From positions 1 through 33,695 of IMG/VR virus record IMGVR_UViG_3300044712_002671: a stretch of 33,695 bases of DNA, one strand, 5' to 3'. Positions 21,716-29,812 of this stretch are shown piece by piece (position 1 is the first letter of the stretch; each line of letters starts with the position of its first letter). Both the position numbers and the translations under genes were made by a program. Source of the stretch: a virus. Below the pieces are notes generated by a model, which had not been told where the DNA came from, made no database searches, and saw nothing but the letters and a program-made list of their open reading frames with translations.

Positions 21716-22126
21716 ATGAAAGATTTACACAATTCAATCAAAGTGTCACGCGCGATCAGCCCTGTTTCAGTGGCTGATACCACGCCCGCGGTAAGTGAGA
21801 TCCTGGATACAGCCAACTTCAACGCGAACGAATTGCTGATTGCAACAGGTTCAATCGCCGATGCAGACGCCACATTTGCCGTGCTGATCGAAGATGGCGA
21901 CAATTCGGCGTTGAGCGATGCCGCCGCTGTGGCTGATGCCGATCTGCTCGGCACAGAGGCGCAGGCGAGCTTTCAGTTCGATGACGACAATGAGACCCGC
22001 AAGATTGGGTACATTGGCTCGAAGCGTTATATCCGCGCCACCATTACCCCAACTGGGAACGCGAGCGCAGCGTTGCTTTCTGCGGTATGGGTGCAGGCTG
22101 GGGCGCGCGTCGCACCGCAAGCGTAA
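21716..22126 (+). CDS. Putative capsid decoration/head protein (136 aa)
   Basis: The product begins MKDLHNSIKVSRAISPVSV and alternates short beta strands with Ala-rich turns, a pattern often seen in small unannotated proteins encoded directly after HK97-type capsid genes. It has an acidic core (DADATFAVLIEDGDNSALSD) and no cysteine. An outer-shell decoration or head-fibre role is inferred from position and composition. AAGGAG lies about 12 nt upstream of the ATG. Confidence 0.6.
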   Translation: MKDLHNSIKVSRAISPVSVADTTPAVSEILDTANFNANELLIATGSIADADATFAVLIEDGDNSALSDAAAVADADLLGTEAQASFQFDDDNETRKIGYIGSKRYIRATITPTGNASAALLSAVWVQAGARVAPQA

Positions 22127-22138
22127 GCAGGTGATGAC

Positions 22139-22408
22139 ATGAGAGTCAATTTGTCATCCCTGTATGCAGGTCCGCGCGGCTGCTGGGGACCTGGACTTTG
22201 CGACATTCCGGCTGACATCGGCAAGGAGTTGATCGAGGCTGGTGTGGCAATCCCCGTGGGGATGGAAACGCGTAAAGAAAGTTTGGAGCCATTGCGTGAG
22301 GCTAAGCGCAAGCCTCGATCTGGCGCACGTAACCGTAAGGCTGTCGAGCCTAAACCCGCAGAAGATGGCGAACCCTCTGATGAAGAGGATGAGGAAGACT
22401 CAGCCTAA
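22139..22408 (+). CDS. Small head-region protein with acidic tail (89 aa)
   Basis: The N-terminal 40 residues have the pattern LYAGPRGCWGPGLCDIPADIGKEL (residues about 8-31 by position) that recurs in small phage proteins encoded between capsid and connector. The C-terminus is first basic (RKPRSGARNRK) and then strongly acidic (DGEPSDEEDEEDS). No function is established; a head-completion or assembly role is inferred from location. AGGTG lies upstream of the start. Confidence 0.55.
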   Translation: MRVNLSSLYAGPRGCWGPGLCDIPADIGKELIEAGVAIPVGMETRKESLEPLREAKRKPRSGARNRKAVEPKPAEDGEPSDEEDEEDSA

Positions 22409-22420
22409 CCCTGTGGAATC

Positions 22421-22492
22421 GCGGGCGCCTTTACTGGTGCTTGCCCGCCCGCTTTCGTGTGTCCGCCAGGCGACCTTCCACGTCTGGCGGAC
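22421..22492 (+). other. Two intercistronic hairpins
   Basis: GCGGGC (22421-22426) pairs with GCCCGC (22443-22448), with inner pairs between the CGCC and GGTG segments. Then GTCCGCCAG (22461-22469) pairs exactly with CTGGCGGAC (22484-22492). No T-run follows. They fill the gap before the connector gene and may be processing or stability elements. Confidence 0.5.
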
Positions 22493-22507
22493 CTCCAAGA
22501 GAAACTT

Positions 22508-23053
22508 ATGAACCTGCGTTTGATTACCCCGCCCGCTGTTGAACCTGTTTCCGTGGAAACGGCAAAGTTATTTTTGCGCGTGGACGGCACGGCGGAGGAT
22601 GCTGCCATCACGTCCCTGATCGCGGGGGCACGCGAGACTTGCGAGGAGATTTCACGCCGCGCGTTTATTACCCAGACCTGGGAGATGATCCTGGATGCGT
22701 GGCCGCGAGACCTGCATCTGGAGCTTTACCGTCCGGCGCTGCAGAGCGTGACTTCGGTCAAGTATCTCGATAGCTCCAATGTGGAACATACGTGGACGGA
22801 TTACGTGGTGGATAACCGCAGTGAGCCGGGCATGATCCTGTTCAATAGCCTGCCTTCGAGTAGCCTGTTGGAGTCGGGCGCGATCACTGTGCGCTTTGTG
22901 GCTGGGTATGGCAGTTCCGCTGAAGCTGTGCCGCAGCGGATCAAGGACAATCTGCTTGGGTTGATTGCGTACCGTTACGAGAATCGCGAAGCGCCAGGCG
23001 TGCCCGCCTATGTGCGGGTGGCGATGATGAACGAGCGCGCGAGGTGGTTTTGA
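22508..23053 (+). CDS. Head-tail connector (gp6/phiE125 gp8-like)
   Basis: The product is 181 aa, starting at the ATG at 22508; the upstream in-frame codons lie in the hairpins. Typical features are PVSVETAKLFLRVDG near the N-terminus (helix for portal contact), ITSLIAGARETCEEISRRAF, and a later RPALQSVTSVKYLDSS strand region. These match the family of HK97 gp6-like adaptor proteins that form the first connector ring under the portal. It is TGATG-coupled to the next gene. Confidence 0.8.
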   Translation: MNLRLITPPAVEPVSVETAKLFLRVDGTAEDAAITSLIAGARETCEEISRRAFITQTWEMILDAWPRDLHLELYRPALQSVTSVKYLDSSNVEHTWTDYVVDNRSEPGMILFNSLPSSSLLESGAITVRFVAGYGSSAEAVPQRIKDNLLGLIAYRYENREAPGVPAYVRVAMMNERARWF

Positions 23054-23409
23054 TGGCGGACTTGAATGTTTCCATTTCTGATTTGAACGTGCGGATCACG
23101 TTCCAGCAGCCAACCATCAGCAAGGATGCGGGCGGGGCGCAGAGTGCGTCGTACGCCAATGTGGCTGTCAATCCAACTGTGTGGGCAAAGATCGTTTATG
23201 ACCACGGGCAGGAGTTGGTGCAGGGAGATGCGGCAAAAGCTGTGGAGCGGGCGACTATTACTGTGCGCTACCGCAGTGATATTTCGAGCGTGCGGCAGGT
23301 CGTCCTCGATGGCGCAAACTGGAGGATTATCAGCCCGGCGGAGAATGTTCAGCACCTCAACCGGTGGAGTGTGTTCCGTATCGAGAAAACAAAGGGAACC
23401 GTGCAATGA
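23053..23409 (+). CDS. Head closure/head-tail joining protein
   Basis: The product is 118 aa from the ATG in the TGATG overlap. It has the all-beta pattern of phage head-tail joining proteins: VRITFQQPTISKDAGGAQSA, VWAKIVYDHGQELVQGD, ATITVRYRSDISSVRQVVLD and WRIISPAENV. The fold forms the stopper ring that retains DNA and docks the tail. Placement between connector and HK97 gp10-like gene supports this. Coupled by ATGA to the next gene. Confidence 0.8.
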   Translation: MADLNVSISDLNVRITFQQPTISKDAGGAQSASYANVAVNPTVWAKIVYDHGQELVQGDAAKAVERATITVRYRSDISSVRQVVLDGANWRIISPAENVQHLNRWSVFRIEKTKGTVQ

Positions 23410-23813
23410 AATCAAACTTTGTCACAAGCGGCATCGATACCTATCTCGATGTGCTTCAAAGAGCCGGTAAGGATATCGATCTTGTTTCGCGCCAGGCGCT
23501 GGCGGAGGTTGGAGTCATCCTGCAAGAGGCGATGACCAGCCGTGCAGAAGGGTCTTTGAAGGAGCTGATAAAGATCAAAACTCCGTCGGGAGAAGGTCAC
23601 TATAACTACCTTGCCGTTGGCGTGCTGCACGATCTCTCTTATACAAGCAAAGAGGAAATGGTCAAGGCGCTGTCTGTGGAGTTCGGTCATATCAACGCTA
23701 ACGGAACTTTTACGCCCGCACATCCATACATCCGCCCTGGTATTTCATCTGTGCGCGCGCGATGCAATAACCTGATCAAGGAGCGCCTGAAGGCTGCCGG
23801 GTTGGTGGATTGA
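23406..23813 (+). CDS. HK97 gp10-like minor tail/connector protein
   Basis: The product is 135 aa. The signature VEFGHINANGTFTPAHPYIRPGI near the C-terminal half (residues about 92-114) is characteristic of the HK97 gp10 family, following a helical N-terminus (LDVLQRAGKDIDLVSRQALA). The family takes part in head-tail joining or tail completion. It is complete and coupled on both sides. Confidence 0.85.
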   Translation: MKSNFVTSGIDTYLDVLQRAGKDIDLVSRQALAEVGVILQEAMTSRAEGSLKELIKIKTPSGEGHYNYLAVGVLHDLSYTSKEEMVKALSVEFGHINANGTFTPAHPYIRPGISSVRARCNNLIKERLKAAGLVD

Positions 23814-24157
23814 TGAATATTTTCGAGCGTGTGGAAGCTGCGCTTAGTTCGATTACGCCTGCCGTGCCTTATGGCATGGATACCTATGAAAGCACAGGCA
23901 ATCTGCCGGATCAATATATGGCGTATCAGGTTGTTGTTTCCGACGCAGAAGATCATGCCGACAACCTTGAGATTGCGCGATCTTATATGGTGCAGGTTTC
24001 CATCTTCAGCTGCGCTGGATTGGCAACTTTGCCCAACGTCGATGCGGCGATGACCGCGCAGGGATTTGTAAAAGGTCCCTTCCGTCAAATTCCAAAGGAT
24101 GCGCTTTCCGGTCACTATGGTTTGGCGAAGGATTATTTGTATCTCGAATTTGCATAA
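23813..24157 (+). CDS. Tail terminator/completion protein
   Basis: The product is 114 aa from the ATG at 23813, in a TGATG overlap. It has the pattern of DUF3168-like tail terminators: an N-terminal helix (IFERVEAALSSI), then strands including YMAYQVVVSDAEDHADN and SYMVQVSIFS, then a helix and C-terminal strands. Tail terminators cap the tail tube and stop polymerisation. The family assignment rests on position and secondary-structure pattern, so it is moderate. Confidence 0.7.
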   Translation: MNIFERVEAALSSITPAVPYGMDTYESTGNLPDQYMAYQVVVSDAEDHADNLEIARSYMVQVSIFSCAGLATLPNVDAAMTAQGFVKGPFRQIPKDALSGHYGLAKDYLYLEFA

Positions 24158-24171
24158 ATAAGGAGAAACCC

Positions 24172-25062
24172 ATGACTTACACAATGTACAAGGGAGCTGA
24201 CAAGCTGTTTTTCGCGCTTGTTACGCAAGACGATGCAAGCGCATACGCAGCCGGAACACCGGTCGCTTTATCGCCGTTGAAGGTAGCGAAGCAAACCCCT
24301 GCGGCGAACAGCAAGACCGAATATTTCGACAACCAGCCATTCCTGACGATGAACTCGGAAGGCGAGACTAAGATCAAGATCGACGTTGCCGGTCTACCGC
24401 TCGATATCCAAGCCCAGATATTGGGTAAGGTTTACGACTCTGTTACCGAGAGCCTCTACGACAACGGTGGGACACCGCCAGATTGCGCGCTGGGCTGGAG
24501 GGCAAAGAACAGCAATGGGACCTATACACTGTATTGGTATCTGAAGGGAACCTTCAAGCCCTTCGAAGAAGAAGCCGAAACTGAAGCAGATACACCCGCG
24601 GCCAAGGGTTTGAGCCTTGAGTTTACCGCTGTAAGAACCGTGCATCAGTGGGCTTTGAGCGCATCCGTGACAGATTCCATCAAGCGCCGCGTTTCGCGCC
24701 TGGCTGGTGATGTGGCAACCTGGTTCGACAATGTCCAGGTGCCGGAGTACGTCGCTCCAAGCGCGTTGACATGCACGCCTTCACCGGCAGATGGAGCAAC
24801 CGCGCAAACCACCGGCGTGGCGATTACGTTGACTTTCAACAATGCGCTGGCGGGCGACGCCGAAAAGGGAATTGGGTTGGTACGCGAGGATACGCAGGCT
24901 GCAATTGCCGTGACCAGGTCGTTGAATGCGGCAAGGACTGTTGTGACATTGACCCACCCAATACTGACCTCGGCAACCACGTACCTGATCGCTGTAAACG
25001 GCGTGCGCGATGTGTTTGGGCAGACGCTGGTCGATACTGTTTACGATTTCGATACTGCGTAA
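24172..25062 (+). CDS. Major tail tube protein with C-terminal Ig-like domain
   Basis: The product is 296 aa behind AAGGAG. Residues 1 to about 190 look like a phi13-type tail tube protein (KGADKLFFALVTQDDAS; GLSLEFTAVRTVHQWA). Residues about 195-296 form a bacterial Ig-like (SbsA/Big_5-type) domain with the pattern PADGATAQTTGVAITLTFNN and LIAVNGVRDVFG. Ig domains on tail tubes usually decorate the tail surface and may bind cell-surface carbohydrates. In some phages the domain is added by frameshifting; here it is encoded in frame. Confidence 0.82.
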   Translation: MTYTMYKGADKLFFALVTQDDASAYAAGTPVALSPLKVAKQTPAANSKTEYFDNQPFLTMNSEGETKIKIDVAGLPLDIQAQILGKVYDSVTESLYDNGGTPPDCALGWRAKNSNGTYTLYWYLKGTFKPFEEEAETEADTPAAKGLSLEFTAVRTVHQWALSASVTDSIKRRVSRLAGDVATWFDNVQVPEYVAPSALTCTPSPADGATAQTTGVAITLTFNNALAGDAEKGIGLVREDTQAAIAVTRSLNAARTVVTLTHPILTSATTYLIAVNGVRDVFGQTLVDTVYDFDTA

Positions 25063-25081
25063 ACGTCGAGAGTCAAATAGA

Positions 25082-25108
25082 CCTTCTCCCATGCTTCATG
25101 GGAGAAGG
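25082..25108 (+). other. Intercistronic hairpin after the tail tube gene
   Basis: CCTTCTCCCATG (25082-25093) pairs exactly over 12 bp with 25097-25108 around a 3-nt loop. Only ATTTAT follows, so termination would be weak. It could partially attenuate transcription or stabilise the mRNA of the highly expressed tube protein. Confidence 0.6.
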
Positions 25109-25131
25109 ATTTATGAAAGCGGAAGGAAGAC

Positions 25132-25467
25132 ATGGGCACACCTGTAGAAATTATTTTTTATAACGATAAAGACGAAGAGACCGCGCGATTTTCAGCGCCG
25201 CGCATCAGGATGAAGTTTTTGAAAACAGCCATCCGGCTGGCGCGTGAATTCGGCGATGTAAGTAACCTGACAGAAGAGCAGGCTGATACCTTATTCGATT
25301 TCATCGTTGATTTATTCGGCGGCAAGTTCACAAGGGAGGAACTGGAGGAAAACGTTGACCTGTTCGAGGGAATGGCAGTGCTGCAAAGTGTTCTGATGCG
25401 CGCCAACAATTTTGCAACTCAATATGCGCGGACAAACCCTACCCTGCAGTCGCCGAAGCCGAAATAG
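25132..25467 (+). CDS. Tail assembly chaperone (gpG-like)
   Basis: The product is 111 aa when read to its own stop. It is mainly helical, acidic and lies between tail tube and tape measure, the invariant position of tail assembly chaperones. These proteins bind the tape measure during tail polymerisation and are absent from the virion. A long open stretch in the -1 frame follows, so a second, longer product by ribosomal frameshift is expected. The ATG is preceded by GGAAGGAAG. Confidence 0.8.
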   Translation: MGTPVEIIFYNDKDEETARFSAPRIRMKFLKTAIRLAREFGDVSNLTEEQADTLFDFIVDLFGGKFTREELEENVDLFEGMAVLQSVLMRANNFATQYARTNPTLQSPKPK

Positions 25468-25655
25468 ACGATCACGGCGACTGGGTACTTGATCTCGAAA
25501 TCCAACTGGTGGATATGTTCCACTGGTCGATCTTTGAGATCGACGAAACAGAGATGGAGAGTTTGATCCCGTTTATTTTTAGATATCCGCAGTGGAAGAG
25601 CGAGAAGAAAAAGCCAAAAGAGAAATCAGCTTACGCGGATGAAATAGATGCTTAG
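25434..25655 (+). CDS. Frameshift extension of tail chaperone (gpT-like)
   Basis: The heptamer AAACCCT (25434-25440) fits the X XXY YYZ slippery rule in the chaperone frame. A -1 shift there continues into an open frame ending in TAG at 25653-25655 and gives a fusion of about 174 aa. The extension (YPAVAEAEIDDHGDW, then FHWSIFEIDETEMESLIPF) looks like a real domain rather than chance sequence. It has no start codon with ribosome-binding site of its own. Lambda-like phages use the same scheme for gpG-T. The exact slip site is inferred. Confidence 0.72.
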   Translation, partial: KPYPAVAEAEIDDHGDWVLDLEIQLVDMFHWSIFEIDETEMESLIPFIFRYPQWKSEKKKPKEKSAYADEIDA

Positions 25656-25664
25656 GAAAATCAC

Positions 25665-27869
25665 ATGACCAGCACACTCGGCGCAAAACCAACAATTGAC
25701 ACCACTGACTTTCAGAATGGTATCAAAAAAATGAATAGCGAGCTGCGAGTGCTTGAAAGCGGGTTCAAGGCTTCGGCGGCTGGATTATCGAATTGGAGAG
25801 ACACCGCCAGCGGGCTGGAGGCGAGAATGCAATCTCTGACCGCGCAAATTCCATTGCAACAGCAGAAGGTGGATTTGTTGCGCGCGGCGTGGGAGAAGGA
25901 AAAAGCAGAAAACGGGGAAGGCACTGCGGCGGCGAACAAGCTGGAAGTTGAATTGAATAAAGGGACCGAGACGCTCAACCGGATGACCACCGAGTTGACA
26001 GACTCGACCACGTCACTAGCAAAAATGTCTGAAGAGGGCGATGATACAAGCGAGAGCGTGGATGATCTTGGAAACAGCGCAGATGAAGCCAAGGGCAAGT
26101 TGTTTTCATTTGGCGATGTGCTAAAAGGGATTGGAACCGTAGCAAAAGTTACGGTAGCCGGAATTGTGGCGGTTGGTACTGCCGCAATTGCCACTGCAGG
26201 ATTGATTGGCGCACTGGCGTTGAATACGGCGGATGTTGGGTCAAAGTTCGCCGATTTATCGGTACAGACAGGCATCAGCGCCACAAGCCTGCAAGAGATG
26301 GAATATGCCGGGGGAATCCTTGGCGTTTCGTTGGATACGATTACAGGGGCGCAAGCGCGGCTTATTCGCTCGATGTCTGGCGGGGCAGATGGGACAGGGG
26401 CGCAGGCTGAAGCGTTCAAATCACTGGGCGTGTCCATTACAGACGCGAATGGAAACCTGAGGGATAGCCAGGATGTTTTCAACGAAACTATCGACGCGCT
26501 GGGACGGATCGAAAATCCCACCGAGCGGGACGCGGCATCGATGGCGCTATTTGGCAAATCGGCGCAGGAGCTCAATCCGCTGATCAAGGCTGGGTCTGGG
26601 GAGCTGGCGAAATTAGCAGATGAGGCTCACAGAATGGGCGCTGTCATGTCTGAAGAGGATGTGGCGGCGGCTGATGCGTTTGGGGACAAGATAGCTGGCT
26701 TGCAGATGGGATTACAAGGCACCGTAGCGCAGATTGGGCTAGCGTTCATCCCGGCGCTTTCAGGGCTGGCTGACCAGGCTGGCGGGTACCTGCAACAATT
26801 GGTTGGCGTAGTGCAGGGGGCGGATGGCGATATTGGGAAGATGGCGCAGGGGATGGGGACATTGTTTGGGCAGATCGTGACTGACCTTGCCGCCCAGGCT
26901 CCAGCGATGCTGGATGCGGGGCTGGGCATGGTTAGGAGTTTGTTGGACGCAATCACCTCCTCGCTGCCTGTCATTTTGCCAGCGGCGGTGTCGATCATAA
27001 AGTCACTGATCGGGTTTATCGCGCAGAATTTACCAATGCTTATTTCCGCGGCAGTGGATATTATTTTGACGCTGGTCAATGCGTTGGTTGCGAACCTGCC
27101 AATGCTGGTCGGGGCAGCGATGCAGGCTGTAATTGCGCTGGTAAATGGGCTGGCGATTGCCATGCCGACCTTGATCCCAGCCATCGTAGAGGCAATTATC
27201 CTGATCGTCAATACGCTGGTGAATAATGCGCCAATGCTGATCGATGCGGCGCTGGCTCTGATACTGGGACTGGCTACTGGTCTGGTGGCAGCCATCCCGA
27301 TTCTGATCCCAGCCATCCCGCAAATCATCGAGAGTATTTATAAGGCGCTGATCGCAGCGTTGCCCAAGATTGGCGCAGCTGCGCTGCAACTGCTCAAAAC
27401 CCTGGGAGCAGGTATTGTTTCGAATCTGCCACTTCTAGGCTCTTCCATTGAGAAGCTGGTCAGCGTTGTAATAAGCGGGATGAGCCAACTGTATAGTGCT
27501 GCCATCGAGGCAGGCTCAACCCTGGTTGAGGGGATATGGGATGGGATCGACGGGAACCTGGATTGGATATTGGGCAATGTGATGGATTTTGCGCAATCCA
27601 TCATCGATGCCATAAAGGAAGTGCTTGGGCTAGTAACTCCAAGCCCAAAACCAAAAAGCCTTTCATCATCCATACAGCAGGAGGTAATGGCGAGCCTCGA
27701 AACCGCGATGGCTGGAGTTTCGCTACAGATGGAAATGGCGATGAATGGGGCGCGCCCCGGGATTGCATCTGCTACGAATTCTGAAAGTTACGCATTCTAC
27801 GGTCCAACTTATGTAGGCGGACCGCAGGGAGAGTCGTTGAGAAAAATAGTGAAAGGAAGAAGGTACTAA
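25665..27869 (+). CDS. Tail tape measure protein
   Basis: The product is 734 aa. The N-terminal part is a long charged coiled coil (about residues 15-150). Hydrophobic segments follow at about 165-190, and residues about 415-570 contain roughly five repeats of about 37-40 aa, each with a hydrophobic helix and an AxLPMLI-type turn. Such repeats are typical of tape measure proteins of phages of many hosts. At about 0.15 nm per residue it would set a tail near 110 nm, which is an estimate. It is the largest gene in the window. Confidence 0.9.
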   Translation: MTSTLGAKPTIDTTDFQNGIKKMNSELRVLESGFKASAAGLSNWRDTASGLEARMQSLTAQIPLQQQKVDLLRAAWEKEKAENGEGTAAANKLEVELNKGTETLNRMTTELTDSTTSLAKMSEEGDDTSESVDDLGNSADEAKGKLFSFGDVLKGIGTVAKVTVAGIVAVGTAAIATAGLIGALALNTADVGSKFADLSVQTGISATSLQEMEYAGGILGVSLDTITGAQARLIRSMSGGADGTGAQAEAFKSLGVSITDANGNLRDSQDVFNETIDALGRIENPTERDAASMALFGKSAQELNPLIKAGSGELAKLADEAHRMGAVMSEEDVAAADAFGDKIAGLQMGLQGTVAQIGLAFIPALSGLADQAGGYLQQLVGVVQGADGDIGKMAQGMGTLFGQIVTDLAAQAPAMLDAGLGMVRSLLDAITSSLPVILPAAVSIIKSLIGFIAQNLPMLISAAVDIILTLVNALVANLPMLVGAAMQAVIALVNGLAIAMPTLIPAIVEAIILIVNTLVNNAPMLIDAALALILGLATGLVAAIPILIPAIPQIIESIYKALIAALPKIGAAALQLLKTLGAGIVSNLPLLGSSIEKLVSVVISGMSQLYSAAIEAGSTLVEGIWDGIDGNLDWILGNVMDFAQSIIDAIKEVLGLVTPSPKPKSLSSSIQQEVMASLETAMAGVSLQMEMAMNGARPGIASATNSESYAFYGPTYVGGPQGESLRKIVKGRRY

Positions 27870-27871
27870 AA

Positions 27872-29812
27872 ATGCAGCCCAATCAGACAAAAACCTTCAA
27901 CAGTCACAATATCAATGACGGCGTGAACTACGAAGCGACGATCATGAATGCCGGTGTTTTACCGTCCGCGTCGAATGTTTTTATCCAACAAGCGCAAGCT
28001 GACGCGGTGGACAGCGGCGGGTACAGTGTGGCGGTCAGGACTCCGCTGGTATATATTCGCATAAAAAATTATGCAAACCGTCATGCATTAGGGGAACAAT
28101 TGAAACGCTGGTTTCGACCGGGAACGCGAGGACGATATGTCACCACGTTCAAAGACGATGGCATGGATTATTTCCTAAATTGCGCGGTGGTCAATATCGT
28201 GCAAGAGCAGGGCAATCCCGTTGCATATGTGGCTCAACTTGAAAGCCCGGACACGAACTGGCGGGCGGTGGTGGCTGATACGGATACCTGGCATGTGACC
28301 GGGACCGGTGGCACGAAGACGATCAACGTGCTGGGCGGGGATGAGACGCGATTGAGCGTGGCGCTGACATCGACCACGAGCGGCGTGATCGGCTACGATT
28401 TTCAGAACATCCTACAGCTGCCAGCCGTGGCTGGCAGAAACTATGGAACGCGCCCGTGGTGCATCAACATCAATAGCGCTGCGCTGGTTACAGCGGGGAA
28501 GTTGCGCGCAGATATGAACGATTATCGCATCCTGATCGATGGGGCGCAGACCAACCGCTGGATCGTTGGGAAAAACACATCGAACACAAAAATCTGGTTT
28601 AACGCGCCGATTGGCAGGGGAGAGCAGTTTGCGCTGAAGACAGCGATTGCCGCGACCGGGGCAGTCACCTATATTCAGTTTGATGTGACCAACGCAAACA
28701 AGGCGGCGCTGGCGAGGATGCCAGTCAAGAGCATTGTCAATCATGGTACGGAGTGGTTTTCTTATAACGGAGTAGACACTGTAAACTGCCGCCTGAAATT
28801 GATAGGACGCAGTTTGTATGGCACGACACCTCAGCTGCACGCGGTTGGGTCTGTTTTTACGATTATCCCGCACATGATTGCTACAAAATACGGGAACGCA
28901 ATCGCCACTGATCCAAGTTTGGCTGATGTAAATTATGACTACACAAAACCAATCTTTGACCTTTCACTGAGCGATAATACGCAGTGGGTCTATACTGCCG
29001 CCACTAAATTTTATGATCCGGCAAGACCCTATGCTCCCGGGTCGTGGCGTCCTGTGCTACAGCGATTGGGGGATGTGAGTAATTACTACTCGATCAAGGG
29101 GAACGCAGAAAGCGGGGACCCTGCGCTTGGCAGTCTTTTGGCGTGCTTCCTGAAGAATGGGGCAGCACAAACCGAAACAGGAAAGGTTGGATTTCTGTTG
29201 ACTTGCCCCGGTGGATTCAGCGAGATCAGCATGACCGGAAGGAAATATAGCAATCGCTCTTCCGGGCGCTGGCCTGCAAAAGCTGGTTGCCAGCGCAGTG
29301 ATACAGGCGCGACCTATTATCCCGTATTCAACGAGGCGGCGCCTGCAACGCTGTCGACGTATATAACGTTTACCCAGACCGCCGTTGCTGTAGCAACAAC
29401 CAGTACAATTTTGTTTATTGGCTTGGAGGGGACAATCAGCGCATCAGCGGGCGCCCTTGCCATGCTGGAGGGGTTGACGGTTACTGTAAAGTTTTTTTCC
29501 GCCAACCTGCCCAGCGCGGCGTTGCTGGGCGAGACCGGAAACTATTCGTTGGATGAGACTTTGGAAAATACCACCATCGGAGACCAGATCTTGCTGGATT
29601 ACCCGATGTTGCGAAACGCCCAGATGGTTTTGGATGGCGAGAATTTCACCGTGACCTATTACGGGCATCCGATGAGCGGCGCGATGCGGCTGGATGACGA
29701 GGGGCGCAGTGTCTGGATGCGGCTGCAACCTGGTAACAACGTGCTGAGCCTGACGTCGCCGGACCTGGGGACGCAGGACCTGGCACTCAGCTGGTATCGG
29801 AGGCGGACATAA
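27872..29812 (+). CDS. Distal tail (Dit-like) protein with extended C-terminus
   Basis: The product is 646 aa. The N-terminal half has the expected pattern of a distal tail protein that follows the tape measure: short strands, a segment HALGEQLKRWFRPGTRGRYV and AQLESPDTNWRAV. The C-terminal half is longer than classical Dit proteins (about 250 aa) and rich in beta structure (VWMRLQPGNNVLSLTS at the end), so it may carry an evolved Dit domain with carbohydrate-binding extensions. The assignment rests on position and pattern. Confidence 0.65.
   Translation: MQPNQTKTFNSHNINDGVNYEATIMNAGVLPSASNVFIQQAQADAVDSGGYSVAVRTPLVYIRIKNYANRHALGEQLKRWFRPGTRGRYVTTFKDDGMDYFLNCAVVNIVQEQGNPVAYVAQLESPDTNWRAVVADTDTWHVTGTGGTKTINVLGGDETRLSVALTSTTSGVIGYDFQNILQLPAVAGRNYGTRPWCININSAALVTAGKLRADMNDYRILIDGAQTNRWIVGKNTSNTKIWFNAPIGRGEQFALKTAIAATGAVTYIQFDVTNANKAALARMPVKSIVNHGTEWFSYNGVDTVNCRLKLIGRSLYGTTPQLHAVGSVFTIIPHMIATKYGNAIATDPSLADVNYDYTKPIFDLSLSDNTQWVYTAATKFYDPARPYAPGSWRPVLQRLGDVSNYYSIKGNAESGDPALGSLLACFLKNGAAQTETGKVGFLLTCPGGFSEISMTGRKYSNRSSGRWPAKAGCQRSDTGATYYPVFNEAAPATLSTYITFTQTAVAVATTSTILFIGLEGTISASAGALAMLEGLTVTVKFFSANLPSAALLGETGNYSLDETLENTTIGDQILLDYPMLRNAQMVLDGENFTVTYYGHPMSGAMRLDDEGRSVWMRLQPGNNVLSLTSPDLGTQDLALSWYRRRT

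Noticed and set aside
20455-21954. A 499-codon open frame on the minus strand opposite the capsid gene
   Set aside because: It lies entirely opposite the well-identified capsid and following gene, and its sequence has no domain pattern. It is a codon-bias shadow.
25712-26587. A 291-codon minus-strand frame opposite the tape measure gene
   Set aside because: The Ser/Ala/Pro-rich composition mirrors the repetitive tape measure codons; no start signal or domain is visible.
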